A DNA stretch of 64,000 bases, from positions 1,488,001-1,552,000 of the forward strand of contig NZ_CP059675.1 of the NCBI RefSeq assembly GCF_014069575.1, given 5' to 3'. The notes beneath the pieces are model-generated. The model saw only the letters and a program-made list of their open reading frames with translations. It had not been told where the DNA came from and did no database searches. This document shows positions 43,950 to 53,836 of this stretch, one piece after another. The position numbers and the translations under genes were made by a program. Source of the DNA: Schaalia sp. JY-X169 (GTDB lineage Bacteria; Actinomycetota; Actinomycetes; Actinomycetales; Actinomycetaceae). Numbering within the stretch: the stretch's first letter is position 1; each line of letters opens with the position of its first letter.

Positions 43950-44136
43950 ATTGTTCACCTCTGTCATCGTCAAATTCGTAAGACACCGGCCTACCGGGTG
44001 GTAGAACCGACAGCCAACGACTCTGGTCAATCAACCTCAACCATGCCGCTTACTTCTAGATCATACCGATACCCGGTTCCCCATGCGCAACATTTGCAAC
44101 ATCTGTAACAGAGTACGGTCTTACTTGCTGAATGGT

Positions 44137-44457
44137 CTAGCTATTCACGTACCCTAAATAGGCGATCCACCCACCAACTCTCTGCAACAAGATAACACCA
44201 ATAAAAAGCACCATGAAGCCAACATCGATGGCGACTGTACCCAACCGAATCGGCGGAATGAATTTCCGCAGCCAGCGGACTGGAGGATCGGTGAGCTTGT
44301 AGATCACATCAATGATCGCAAGCAACCAACCCGGGGGATACCACTGTGGGGCCAGCACCCTGGCCCAATCAAAAATCACACGTGCCAAAAGAACCAGTGT
44401 GTATAGGGATGCGGCCAATGACACCAGGTTGCCGAGGATTACGAGTATTGAACCCAC
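44137..44457 (-). CDS. YggT family membrane protein
   Basis: A 106-residue inner membrane protein with helices at about 5-25 and 78-98. The central GWLLAIIDVIYKLTDPPVRWLRKFIPP matches the YggT family (conserved DP and IPP motif). It is nearly always found between sepF and divIVA in Gram-positive bacteria and is thought to help in membrane or division processes; the biochemical role is not known. The start is GTG. Confidence 0.92.
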   Translation of the reverse strand: MGSILVILGNLVSLAASLYTLVLLARVIFDWARVLAPQWYPPGWLLAIIDVIYKLTDPPVRWLRKFIPPIRLGTVAIDVGFMVLFIGVILLQRVGGWIAYLGYVNS

Positions 44458-44471
44458 CTAACAGTCCTCGC

Positions 44472-44921
44472 TTAGCCGAAAATGTTGGTGGCGTGACCAG
44501 TGGCCTGCGACGAAACTTCGACGTCCCGCGGGGACAGCAGGAACACGCGGGCTGTGACCCGTTCGATTGCCCCGTGCATGCCAAAAACTAGACCCGCCGC
44601 GAAATCAACGATTCTGCGCGCCTCAGCATCCGGCAACTCCTCAAGGTTCATAATCACCGGAGTGCCATCACGAAACGCTTCACCGATCAGGCGAGCATCC
44701 CCATAGGAAGATGGGTGAACTGTTGAGATACGTCGCACCGATGCAGCTGGTTTTGACACAACATCAAACTTCGGCTCAGCGACTGCCGTGTAGGACTGGA
44801 AATCAACCTCGCGAATCTCAGCTTCTTCGGTGCCGGCTAAGACATCGTCGAAAGAAACTTCATCCTCGTCGGGAATCCTCCAGCCCATAACTTCCATTGC
44901 GCGGTTGAAGCGTTGCGCCAT
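44472..44921 (-). CDS. sepF: Cell division protein SepF
   Basis: SepF anchors FtsZ to the membrane in bacteria that lack FtsA. A 149-residue form with an N-terminal amphipathic start (MAQRFNRAMEVMGW), a flexible acidic section, and the globular core: VHPSSYGDARLIGEAFRDGTPVIMNLEELPDAEARRIVDF. The ATG at 44921 has AAGG upstream. The ylmD and ylmE genes that often separate ftsZ and sepF are not present. Confidence 0.95.
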   Translation of the reverse strand: MAQRFNRAMEVMGWRIPDEDEVSFDDVLAGTEEAEIREVDFQSYTAVAEPKFDVVSKPAASVRRISTVHPSSYGDARLIGEAFRDGTPVIMNLEELPDAEARRIVDFAAGLVFGMHGAIERVTARVFLLSPRDVEVSSQATGHATNIFG

Positions 44922-45076
44922 CGCGATACCTTTCCAAGACTTACCCATTCAGTACTGAAGCGGCGTGACGTGAAATCTCTAAACCCATCTGTCACAACAA
45001 CTCAAACGCTAGTGCAATCACTCTCACGCGGGTCGGAGCCGACACGGCATGTCGTAAAGCACCCACTCACATCGAC

Positions 45077-46375
45077 TTAGCGAAGGAAGTCCGGGATGTC
45101 TAGATCCTCATCGACAACTTCTTCTGCAAAGACGCGGGGGGCTTCAAACCCCTCATCCACACGACCTCGAGAACGCACACTATCCGCCCGGAGTGCCGCC
45201 ATCGCACCAGTTCTGGTGGGCACCTCAGGCGCTGCTCGATGAGACCTTGTCTGCGGTGCAGCACTGGTCCTCACGCGTGGCTCCTCGATGTAATCGTCAA
45301 CTTCCACGACCCTTCGCGGTGCGGGAGGCGTCGCAAGAGGTACACCACCTGCGGGTGAAGAAGTCGGCGCGCTCCGCGCTTCCTCGCGAGCAGCCCTCAC
45401 CGCTTCCTCCCGTGCCGCCTGCATCTGTGCTTGCTGGTCAAAACCGGCAGCAATAACAGTCACGCGGATCTCATCTCCAAGGGACTCATCCACGACATTG
45501 CCGAAGATGATGTTGGCCTCTTCGTGGGCTGCCTCCTGAACCAACGTCGCGGCCTGCATAATCTCATGCAAACCAAGATCGGGACCACCCTGAACAAAGA
45601 AGAGAATTCCGTGAGCACCATCGATTGAAGCCTCGAGGAGAGGTGAGGAAATAGCAGTCTCAACGGCACGTAGCGCCCGGTCTTCCCCTGTTGCTGCACC
45701 GATTCCCATAAGCGCTGATCCAGCGTCCTTCATGACGCTCTTCACGTCGTTGAAGTCGACGTTCATCAAACCCGGGGTTGTGATGAGTTCGGTGATCCCC
45801 TGGACGCCGGACAACAGTACCTTATCGGCCTCTTTGAAGGCATCGATAATTGAGATATCCCGGTCAGAGATGTCGAGCAGACGATCATTGGGGATAACGA
45901 TCAGAGTGTCGACCTCATCCCGCAACGCTTCGACACCCGACTCTGCCTGCTGGGAACGACGACGTCCTTCCCATGAGAAGGGGCGCGTGACAACACCCAC
46001 GGTGAGGGCACCTGCTTCACGAGCTGCCTTCGCGACGACCGGAGCTCCACCGGTACCCGTCCCGCCGCCTTCACCCGCGGTGACAAACACCATGTCGGCA
46101 CCCGCCACGGCCTCCATAATATCTTCTGAGTGATCTTCGGCCGCTTTACGTCCCACCGCCGGATCAGCTCCGGCGCCCAGCCCGTGTGTCAGATCGCGTC
46201 CGATATCTAGCTTGGTTTCTGCATCGGACATCAACAACGCTTGCGCATCCGTGTTGATGGCGATGAACTCAACGCCTTTTAGCCCCGCATCAATCATGTT
46301 GTTCACGGCATTGACACCGCCGCCGCCGATGCCGACAACCTTGATGACTGCGAGATGGTTCTGCGGTACCGCCAC
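45077..46375 (-). CDS. ftsZ: Cell division protein FtsZ
   Basis: The tubulin-like GTPase that forms the Z ring. Nucleotide binding is shown by [16 protein letters not shown] and the tubulin signature [13 protein letters not shown]; the T7 loop [11 protein letters not shown] is present. A C-terminal linker of about 100 residues leads to the binding peptide DLDIPDFLR at the end. I prefer the GTG at 46375 (432 residues), which starts close to the usual N-terminus; a TTG at 46408 would add 11 residues. A 173-bp gap precedes the gene and probably holds its own promoter. Confidence 0.97.
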   Translation of the reverse strand: MAVPQNHLAVIKVVGIGGGGVNAVNNMIDAGLKGVEFIAINTDAQALLMSDAETKLDIGRDLTHGLGAGADPAVGRKAAEDHSEDIMEAVAGADMVFVTAGEGGGTGTGGAPVVAKAAREAGALTVGVVTRPFSWEGRRRSQQAESGVEALRDEVDTLIVIPNDRLLDISDRDISIIDAFKEADKVLLSGVQGITELITTPGLMNVDFNDVKSVMKDAGSALMGIGAATGEDRALRAVETAISSPLLEASIDGAHGILFFVQGGPDLGLHEIMQAATLVQEAAHEEANIIFGNVVDESLGDEIRVTVIAAGFDQQAQMQAAREEAVRAAREEARSAPTSSPAGGVPLATPPAPRRVVEVDDYIEEPRVRTSAAPQTRSHRAAPEVPTRTGAMAALRADSVRSRGRVDEGFEAPRVFAEEVVDEDLDIPDFLR

Positions 46376-46548
46376 TGGTCCCCCCGGAGGTGCTGCAACC
46401 TCACCCAAGAACCCTAAGGCTCAAGTTGAAGGTTGTCTTTGATCATTGCTCTAGCGGATAGACGGTAGGGGCACTCGAACTATCGATCAAGGACCAACTG
46501 CGGCGTGTTGCACAGAAGGCACCCTACTGCTCGACAAGCAAGTGCTCA

Positions 46549-47310
46549 CTACCTCGTCACCGGCTTGCGAGGATCCCGCAGGTCGTATACCGAGGCCGGT
46601 CGTTGCTCAACAAGTAGCTCGAGAACCTGGGCCTTAAGCGCACTCTCGCCCTCGTCCCCCCACACCACCTGAGACCCGTCAACTAAGTCAAGTCGGACGA
46701 CCATTCCATCGGCGGAAATCGACGAAACCTGAGCGCGTAGAGGATCACCCAGGCTGTCCCAGACAGCAATAGCCGACTTCGCCTGCCCAACCCTTCCACT
46801 CTCATCGTCACTTACCACATGAACGTAGGGAAGTCCTTCCACAGGCTCCTCGGTAACGGTCGTGGTGACACCGTCGCTTCCGACGAGGGCGTACCCCCCA
46901 TCGATCACCACCATCGCCGCTGGAACCCTCTGAACTACATCCACCGTCACGCCGTGCATCCAAGAACGGTAGACTTGCGCCTCCGCGATCAAAGGCCGCG
47001 TCAGAAGTTCATCCCGTATGGAATCCACCGGCACTCTGGGCAGCGGCACGCCCTCGTATTTTGCGACTGCGGGTTCGACATCTGCCGCCGCGACGTCCGA
47101 CTGCGCTCCCTCAATGACCAGACTATCCATCTTCATTGCGAAGAGAGAAGAGTAGAACACTGCCCAAATGATCCCTGCAACAGCACCCACCACAGCCAGC
47201 AAACCAAGGACCCGGAAAGCTAGAAGGCGTCGTCGGGCGGATTGTCTCTCCTTGACATGGTCCCGCAAATCAACTCGAACCGAGCGCGGACTAGGACCAA
47301 CTTGACTCAC
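46549..47310 (-). CDS. ftsQ: Cell division protein FtsQ
   Basis: A bitopic divisome protein. A basic cytoplasmic stretch of about 35 residues, one membrane helix (LLAFRVLGLLAVVGAVAGII region), a POTRA domain (MKMDSLVIEGAQSDVAAADVEPAV), and a FtsQ beta domain to the end. The GTG at 47310 overlaps the murC stop by four bases, which I prefer to the upstream start at 47331. Length about 253. Confidence 0.94.
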   Translation of the reverse strand: MSQVGPSPRSVRVDLRDHVKERQSARRRLLAFRVLGLLAVVGAVAGIIWAVFYSSLFAMKMDSLVIEGAQSDVAAADVEPAVAKYEGVPLPRVPVDSIRDELLTRPLIAEAQVYRSWMHGVTVDVVQRVPAAMVVIDGGYALVGSDGVTTTVTEEPVEGLPYVHVVSDDESGRVGQAKSAIAVWDSLGDPLRAQVSSISADGMVVRLDLVDGSQVVWGDEGESALKAQVLELLVEQRPASVYDLRDPRKPVTR

Positions 47311-48719
47311 GTCGGCACTTCCTGCGCCCACACCTTCTCAACGGTGGAGGACTGAAGGAAGATATCGCCCGCGCCGATCAGAAGGCACACGTCACCCGGG
47401 TCCGTGATCGAAGCGGCAAACACCGCTGCATCATGGCAGTCGCCAAGAAAATGGAACGGTGCATGCATGTAAGGACTCTGCGCGATCAGTTCTGAAGTAA
47501 CCCCGGGGATCGGATCTTCGCGTGCAGCATAGATATCCGCCAACACAACCTCGTCTGCGTTAGAAAGTGCCTTGGCAAACCGATCCGCGAAGTTACGTGT
47601 TCTAGAAAAAAGATGCGGTTGAAAGACCGCAATGACGCGACCCTCTCCGGCGACAATCCGAGCCTGTTTGAGCGCAGCCTCGACTTCGGTGGGATGGTGG
47701 GCGTAGTCGTCATAAACTCGCCTGCCACCAACGGCTGCCTTCAATTCGAACCTGCGACCCGCCCCCTGAAAGTACCTGAGAGCACTAGCTGCCACTTCAC
47801 CGTCAATTCCTGCTGCGACACACGCTGCCCACGCGCCGGCAGCATTAAGGAGATTGTGCACACCCGTTACCATCAACTCAAGCGAAACGCGCTCATCCTG
47901 CGTAGAGAGAGTCGCCCGAGACGAGTCTGCGTCCATGACGACATCGGTGACTTCCACCGTCAGTGGACAAAGCGAAGAGCCGGGTCGCCCATATGTGACA
48001 ACCTCCCCCACCCGATCGGTAGCTAAGCCATGCTCGGCGATCTCGCAAGATCCTGGATCCTCACCACAGCAAATCAGTGTGCCTCCGGGCATCAGGCGTT
48101 CGACAAACTCCCTGAAGATCCCTACGAACTCCTCCTTTGATCCAAAGTGGTCGAGGTGATCAGGCTCGACATTCGTGATCACCTCAATCGATGGCGAGTA
48201 GTGCAGGAATGACCCGTCTGATTCATCCGCCTCTGCAACGAAAATACCTGTCCCGACTCTGGCTCCGGACCCGCTCCCGAGGACGGGACCACCAATAGCG
48301 AATGAGGCATCGACACCGCTGTGGAGCAGGGCCACTGCGATCATGGCCGAAGTCGAAGTCTTCCCGTGCGCACCCGCAACCGCAATAAAGGGTTGCCCTT
48401 GCGCAGCCAATGCTAGGGCCTGTGATCTGTGGATAATCTGCTGCCCTCGCCCTCGAGCAACAATGAGCTCCGGGTTTGTCTCCCTGATGGCGGATGAAAG
48501 CACCACTGTTGCTTCAGCCGGGACGGACTCTGTGGCATGCGGGTAGTACGCGCCGATCCCCTTCGACACCAAGTCCTGAAGCACCGCAGAGTCCTGACGG
48601 TCCGAGCCGGTCACCGCGGCTCCTTGGCCTGCCAGGAGTTCCGCAACAACGGACATCCCGGCCCCGCCCACACCAATCAGGTGGAATGACTGGCCCGCAA
48701 GTCGCTCTGTCCTGCTCAC
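47307..48719 (-). CDS. murC: UDP-N-acetylmuramate--L-alanine ligase
   Basis: MurC adds L-alanine to UDP-MurNAc. The 470-residue ligase shows FHLIGVGGAGMSVVAELL at the N-terminus, the ATP loop VAGAHGKTSTSAMIA, and EADESDGSFLHYSP and YDDYAHHPTEVEAAL. The GTG start overlaps the murG stop (GTGA). It is followed by ftsQ with the same type of overlap. Confidence 0.97.
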   Translation of the reverse strand: MSRTERLAGQSFHLIGVGGAGMSVVAELLAGQGAAVTGSDRQDSAVLQDLVSKGIGAYYPHATESVPAEATVVLSSAIRETNPELIVARGRGQQIIHRSQALALAAQGQPFIAVAGAHGKTSTSAMIAVALLHSGVDASFAIGGPVLGSGSGARVGTGIFVAEADESDGSFLHYSPSIEVITNVEPDHLDHFGSKEEFVGIFREFVERLMPGGTLICCGEDPGSCEIAEHGLATDRVGEVVTYGRPGSSLCPLTVEVTDVVMDADSSRATLSTQDERVSLELMVTGVHNLLNAAGAWAACVAAGIDGEVAASALRYFQGAGRRFELKAAVGGRRVYDDYAHHPTEVEAALKQARIVAGEGRVIAVFQPHLFSRTRNFADRFAKALSNADEVVLADIYAAREDPIPGVTSELIAQSPYMHAPFHFLGDCHDAAVFAASITDPGDVCLLIGAGDIFLQSSTVEKVWAQEVPT

Positions 48720-49834
48720 CGCGACTCTCCCGCTTCTTCCACCAAATCCGCCACAGCGCTGGCCCCATCTCCTGGTGACGTGCTTCTATTTGCCTCGCCC
48801 ATCCTCTTCAGAATGGCGGGATCACCAAGGATCGGGAGCACCTGGTTGCGAAGGTTGTCAACCGAAAAGTCCTTGTCCTCGACAAGTAGTGCCCCACCCG
48901 CCGCGATCTGCCCTTCAGCGTTGCGCCGCTGCTCGCCGTTACCAATAGGAAGCGGCACATAGAATGCGGGCAAGCCCAATGCGCCAAGCTCAGCGACTGT
49001 TCCAGCGCCAGACCGGCACAGCACCAGATCTGCGGCGGCCAGAGCATCCTCCATATTTGAGATGTACTCGCGAATCACCCAGGTCACTCCCGGAGTGTTC
49101 GCGGCGCCAACACTGATCTCGTCGGCCTTACCAGTTCCTGTTGCATGAAGGATTTGGGCCCGACCTGCAAATGCAGCTGCTCCGCTGGCAACCACCTCAT
49201 TGATGTGCTGAGCACCCAGTGATCCCCCGGTCACCAGTAAGACGGGTAGATCAGGGTCGAGGCCGAAAAGCTCACAGGCACTGGTCCGCGCCCTCTTGAG
49301 TCCCTCTGATGTGGAACGTTGCTCTGCCAGCTCCACAATCGAGCGTCGCAGCGGCAAGCCGGTGAAAACAGTTCGCCCGCGCCTTGCAGCCAGCTTGGTC
49401 TGTGGAAAGGTCAGAGAAACAGACTTGGCACTGCGCGCACCGAGACGGTTGGCCCATCCGGGGCGCGCATTCTGCTCCTGGACAACGAACGGCACGCCAA
49501 GACGTGAAGCTGCTATGTAGGCGGGTGCCGACACATACCCACCGAAACCAACAAGAACATCTGCCCCACTGAGGACCTCGCCAGCAAGCTTCGTGGCATT
49601 TTTCAGCCGGGTGGGAACCGTTAGAAGGTCTTTCGAAGGCCGACGCGGTATTGGCACCTTGGGAATGGTGTGTAACTTGAGGTTGGCTGCGGGCACCAGT
49701 GTCGATTCAAGCCCCTCCTCCGTGCCAAGCACCTCAATCTTGTGGCCCCGTCCTTCGAGGACGCCGGCTGTCGCCAAGAGGGGATTCACGTGTCCGGCAG
49801 TTCCCCCGCCGGCTAGGACAACTCGTAAAACCAT
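48716..49834 (-). CDS. murG: Undecaprenyl-PP-MurNAc-pentapeptide GlcNAc transferase
   Basis: MurG makes lipid II on the cytoplasmic side of the membrane. Its 372 residues have the N-terminal AGGGTAGHVNPLLATA loop, FGGYVSAPAYIAA, a second glycine loop VTGGSLGAQHINEVV, and the UDP-GlcNAc site SRSGAGTVAELGALGLP (CRSGAGTVAELG). Its ATG shares one base with the ftsW stop (TAATG). Confidence 0.97.
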   Translation of the reverse strand: MVLRVVLAGGGTAGHVNPLLATAGVLEGRGHKIEVLGTEEGLESTLVPAANLKLHTIPKVPIPRRPSKDLLTVPTRLKNATKLAGEVLSGADVLVGFGGYVSAPAYIAASRLGVPFVVQEQNARPGWANRLGARSAKSVSLTFPQTKLAARRGRTVFTGLPLRRSIVELAEQRSTSEGLKRARTSACELFGLDPDLPVLLVTGGSLGAQHINEVVASGAAAFAGRAQILHATGTGKADEISVGAANTPGVTWVIREYISNMEDALAAADLVLCRSGAGTVAELGALGLPAFYVPLPIGNGEQRRNAEGQIAAGGALLVEDKDFSVDNLRNQVLPILGDPAILKRMGEANRSTSPGDGASAVADLVEEAGESR

Positions 49835-51252
49835 TAGGATGCCTCCGGTTTGTTCGTCTCATTGTCAAGGTTCCAACCCCGCGACTCTGTCGGTAGGGGC
49901 CGTGAAATTGGGCGGGGCCGTTTGCCCACGCTACCAATCACAGGGGGCACTGTCGGGGGGTTCTTCGTAGTAGTGTCCGAAGCGTAACGCTGCGGTCGGC
50001 GAGGGGCGGGTGTGCGCCTTGGATCACGACCCGCGGTTTCTGTGCTGAACCGCCCAGTCTTGCGCATTCCTGCCTCGTTACGGGCAAATGACAACAGCAC
50101 ACCGATCGCCATTGCAGTGAAAAGGAAGGACGACCCCCCGTAGGACACCAGCGGGAACGGCACGCCGATTACAGGCGCCAAGCCCGTGACGGTACCTATG
50201 TTTAGTAGCCCCTGCAACGTCAACCACGTAGCTATGCCTCCGGCCGAAATACTTATGAAGCGTGACTGGGCATTCGAAGCAAGGCGCAGAGCTCCGTAGA
50301 TCAGGAGCCCAAGTAACGCCAACAGGGTAAGGGTCCCAATTAACCCAAACTCCTCCCCCACAATGGCAAGGATGAAGTCAGTGTGGGCCTCCCGGAGGTA
50401 ATTCCACTTCTCCCTAGATGCTCCGGGGCCCAGGCCGGTCAGGCCTCCCGCACCCAATGCCCATAGCCCATGGTCGGTCTGGGTCGGTGCGGAGGGGTCC
50501 GGTGGGGTGCCAAATCCTGGAAGAAACTCGAGGACTCTCCTAGTCCTCGACGGGCTGACAACCACAAGGAGGACTGCCAGTGCACCCCCCGCTACCGCCA
50601 TCATCCCGAACCATTTGCCGGGAACGCCCGCAACCCAGAGTGCTCCAAAACCAATACCGACAAAGATGAGCATCGTCCCCATGTCACCGCCAACCATGAC
50701 TGCAGCCATGGCGACTAGTACGGGAGCAAGACCAAAAAGAACAACCTGCTTCCAGTTGTTCAGATCGGTGGTCTTCATACTCAACATGCGTCCCAGCATG
50801 AGGCAGGTGGCAAGCTTGAGGAACTCTGAAGGTTGAATCACCTGGCCGGTGCCAGGGATTGGTAGCCAGTTGGTGTTTCCACCTTCGCTGATTCCCACGA
50901 AGAAGACGGCCCCCTGCAAGGCTAGGCCGATCACAAACAGTAACGGTGCCAGCGCGCGCCACACACGCGGTGGGATGAGCGTCGCCCCCACGGCAGCCGC
51001 GAGGGCAAGGAGAGCAATGCCGAGCGTCTTGACGAACGGCACATACGGATTGACACCTTGCGCGATGTTGGTAACGGCAGATGCCGAGAACCCCATCAGC
51101 AAACCAAAGAGTGCCAGGAAAACAGCAGGAACAAGGATCAGATAGTACGTGGCCACGGGTGATGGCTGGGCATTCTGTGGGCTTGGTGAGCCGAAGCGTA
51201 TCTTTGGAACCCGCTGAAGCAGTGGACGCTTCTGCGTGGCCTCTGAAGCCAT
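49834..51252 (-). CDS. ftsW: Peptidoglycan glycosyltransferase FtsW
   Basis: A SEDS-family polymerase of lipid II that works with FtsI at the septum. About ten helices, with the conserved GGDMGTMLIF region, KWNYLREAHTDFILAIVGEEFG and VIGVPFPLVSYGGSSFL. The 472-residue protein has a basic, proline-rich C-terminal tail of about 75 residues. The ATG lies four bases after the murD stop. Confidence 0.96.
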   Translation of the reverse strand: MASEATQKRPLLQRVPKIRFGSPSPQNAQPSPVATYYLILVPAVFLALFGLLMGFSASAVTNIAQGVNPYVPFVKTLGIALLALAAAVGATLIPPRVWRALAPLLFVIGLALQGAVFFVGISEGGNTNWLPIPGTGQVIQPSEFLKLATCLMLGRMLSMKTTDLNNWKQVVLFGLAPVLVAMAAVMVGGDMGTMLIFVGIGFGALWVAGVPGKWFGMMAVAGGALAVLLVVVSPSRTRRVLEFLPGFGTPPDPSAPTQTDHGLWALGAGGLTGLGPGASREKWNYLREAHTDFILAIVGEEFGLIGTLTLLALLGLLIYGALRLASNAQSRFISISAGGIATWLTLQGLLNIGTVTGLAPVIGVPFPLVSYGGSSFLFTAMAIGVLLSFARNEAGMRKTGRFSTETAGRDPRRTPAPRRPQRYASDTTTKNPPTVPPVIGSVGKRPRPISRPLPTESRGWNLDNETNKPEAS

Positions 51253-51256
51253 GTCC

Positions 51257-52705
51257 CTACCCCTTGCCTCCGACTACATCCGTGACTGCCTCCCGAAACA
51301 CATCCCCCCTCTGCGAGTAGCTCGCAAACTGATCCCAAGATGCACAGGCAGGCGCAAGCAATACGGTATCGCCAACTTCGGCAATTCGGCCGCAGGCGCG
51401 CACAGCGTCCTTCATCCAAGATTCAACCGGACCCATTCCGGGGACACTCACAACTGGAAGATCGGGTCCGTAGCGTTTGAACAACTCAAGGAGGCCTTCT
51501 TGCTCTGCTCCAATCACCACGGCTGCCTTTACGTCTTTCGCGGCCTCCGCGATTAGGGCAGAGAGGTCCTGCCCTTTTGCGTCACCCCCCACGATCCACA
51601 CCGCCGTACCTGCTACAACGTTGTTCAAAGCGGCCCGTGCTGCGTGGACATTTGTAGCTTTCGAATCATCAACCCAGTAGCGCCCGTCACCAGTTGGTAC
51701 GAGGGCGTATCGGTGTGGGGCCATTTGGAAGGTCTGGAGACCCGCGACAATGTCCTCACCGCTGACTCCGAGAGACCTGGCTAGTGCAGCAGCGGCCAGC
51801 GCATCCCGCACAAGGGGAGACGAGGCGCCGTCAAGCCTTGTCAAAGCGCCACTCAGGAGAGGAACTTGCCGCAGGTCCGCAATGACTGGCTCATCCTCGG
51901 GTGAATCTATGAAGGCGAAGTCAATAAGGAAGCCATCGGCGATTCCAATGTCGCCGGAGGCAACCACCCCGAAGGTCAATGGGACCAAGGAGGAGTCTGA
52001 GCAGTCATTGCACTGCACGGCCATCTCAGCTGTGACCTCATCATCTGCAAATGCAAACCTGGCCTTGCGCACCCTGTCGTACACGCGCGCCTTCGCAGCC
52101 CGGTACGCGGCAACATTTCCGTGCCAATCCAAATGGTCGGAATCAACATTCAGGCAGATACTTGCCCAAGGAGCCAACGTTGCCGTGGTTGCCAGCTGAA
52201 AAGACGACAGTTCTGCGACAAGCACTTCGTGACCCTCTGCAACTGCCTTCGCGACCGGATAGCCCACGTTTCCAGTCTGAATCGCGTCAACGTGGGCTGC
52301 TCGAAGGATAGCCTCGACCATTCCCACCGTCGTGGTCTTCCCGTTTGTCCCGGTCACCGCAAGCCACTTTGCTCCCCCCGGTTGGAGCGACCTATGGCGG
52401 TAGGCAAGCTCAACCTCTCCAATCACGTCAATCCCACGCTGTTGCGGAATACTCGCGATAGGGGAAGTCCCAGGTACTCCGGGTGACAGAACTACGACCG
52501 CAGGCTCCAGCGCACAAATCGCTTCTCCCAACTTCACGGGATCAGCAATCACGACCACGGATGTCAGGCATTCACGCAGTGACTCTGGGGCCTCAGTTGC
52601 GGACTGGTCAAATACCGTGACCTCATATCCGTCCTCGTACAGAAGTTCCACAGCAGCCCGTCCAGAGACGCCAAGCCCGACGACTGCCGCTTTGGGGTGC
52701 GTCAT
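51257..52705 (-). CDS. murD: UDP-N-acetylmuramoylalanine--D-glutamate ligase
   Basis: MurD adds D-glutamate to UDP-MurNAc-L-Ala. It starts MTHPKAAVVGLGVSGRAAVELL, with the ATP loop VTGTNGKTTTVGMVEAI, the NVDSDHLDWHG motif, and WVDDSKATNVHAARAAL near the C domain. The ATG at 52705 overlaps the mraY stop by four bases. 482 residues. Confidence 0.97.
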   Translation of the reverse strand: MTHPKAAVVGLGVSGRAAVELLYEDGYEVTVFDQSATEAPESLRECLTSVVVIADPVKLGEAICALEPAVVVLSPGVPGTSPIASIPQQRGIDVIGEVELAYRHRSLQPGGAKWLAVTGTNGKTTTVGMVEAILRAAHVDAIQTGNVGYPVAKAVAEGHEVLVAELSSFQLATTATLAPWASICLNVDSDHLDWHGNVAAYRAAKARVYDRVRKARFAFADDEVTAEMAVQCNDCSDSSLVPLTFGVVASGDIGIADGFLIDFAFIDSPEDEPVIADLRQVPLLSGALTRLDGASSPLVRDALAAAALARSLGVSGEDIVAGLQTFQMAPHRYALVPTGDGRYWVDDSKATNVHAARAALNNVVAGTAVWIVGGDAKGQDLSALIAEAAKDVKAAVVIGAEQEGLLELFKRYGPDLPVVSVPGMGPVESWMKDAVRACGRIAEVGDTVLLAPACASWDQFASYSQRGDVFREAVTDVVGGKG

Positions 52706-53790
52706 TGGAGACCCGAGACCCACTCGAGGTAGAAGAGGCCCACCCCGAGTGCGGCAAACAGTGCAGAGATGATCCAGAACCGCGTAACAATCGTTACTTC
52801 TTTCCATCCCGACAGCTCGAAGTGATGATGCAGCGGAGCCATCTTGAAAACACGTTTACCGGTGGCTTTGAAGCTGCCAATCTGAATGACGTCCGACAAG
52901 ACAATAACCACGAAGAGACCACCGATTATGACGGCGACAAGTTCTGTGTGGGACATTATTGACAGACCGGCAAAGGCACCACCCAATGCCAGGGAACCGG
53001 TATCTCCCATGAAGATTTGCGCGGGTGAAGAGTTCCACCAGAGGAAGCCGATCAGCGCGCCCACCACGGCAGCCGCGAAAATTGCGAGACCAAGCGGGTC
53101 GCGAGTTTCATAGCACACGTTCATCCCCCCGGTGTGACGGGAGCATGCCTGACTGTACTGCCAGAACGAAATGATGACATAAGCGGAGAAAGCCCCTATC
53201 GATGCGCCCGTCGCCAGTCCGTCGAGTCCATCAGTGAGGTTGACGCCGTTTGACCAGGCAGCAACAAGGAAGTTGATCCACAGCAGGAAAAGGATGACGC
53301 CGAAGACTACACCGGCGAAGGCGAGGTTAAGGGATACCCCGCGGACAATGGAGATCTCCGTGGAGCCTGGAGTTCGTCCCAGTGAGTTGGGGTTCAGGAG
53401 GAGCAGTGCGCCGAAGAGGGTGGCGATGCCGACCTGGCCAATGATCTTGCCAATGGGATTCAAGCCGAGACTTCGATGGTTGCGAATCTTGATGAAGTCA
53501 TCGAGAAAACCGACGAAACCTAAGCCTGTGGTGAGCAGAATTAGCAGCCAAACAGAGTAGGTGGGAAGGGAACCATTGAAGGCGAATCCCACAAAGATCC
53601 CAACCAGCACCGCAATAATTATGACGATGCCGCCCATCGTGGGTGTTCCGCGTTTCGTAAAGTGCGCTGTTGGCCCATCCTGGCGGATGAACTGCCCGTA
53701 TTGCTTCTTGACTAGGAACTTAATGAGGACAGGTGTCCCAAAAAGACTGGCTAGGAGCGCGGCCGCAAATGCGACAATCACACCGATCAT
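52702..53790 (-). CDS. mraY: Phospho-MurNAc-pentapeptide transferase
   Basis: MraY makes lipid I at the membrane. The protein has 362 residues and about ten helices. Conserved parts include GTPTMGGIVII, the catalytic acidic residues in GFLDDFIKIRNHRSLGL, NLTDGLDGLATG, and FKMAPLHHHFELSGW. It is separated from murF by only 46 bp. Confidence 0.97.
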   Translation of the reverse strand: MIGVIVAFAAALLASLFGTPVLIKFLVKKQYGQFIRQDGPTAHFTKRGTPTMGGIVIIIAVLVGIFVGFAFNGSLPTYSVWLLILLTTGLGFVGFLDDFIKIRNHRSLGLNPIGKIIGQVGIATLFGALLLLNPNSLGRTPGSTEISIVRGVSLNLAFAGVVFGVILFLLWINFLVAAWSNGVNLTDGLDGLATGASIGAFSAYVIISFWQYSQACSRHTGGMNVCYETRDPLGLAIFAAAVVGALIGFLWWNSSPAQIFMGDTGSLALGGAFAGLSIMSHTELVAVIIGGLFVVIVLSDVIQIGSFKATGKRVFKMAPLHHHFELSGWKEVTIVTRFWIISALFAALGVGLFYLEWVSGLQ

Positions 53791-53836
53791 CGACTAACCT
53801 CCGTTTGCCTGGTCGTACATGTCCACCGCCATGATC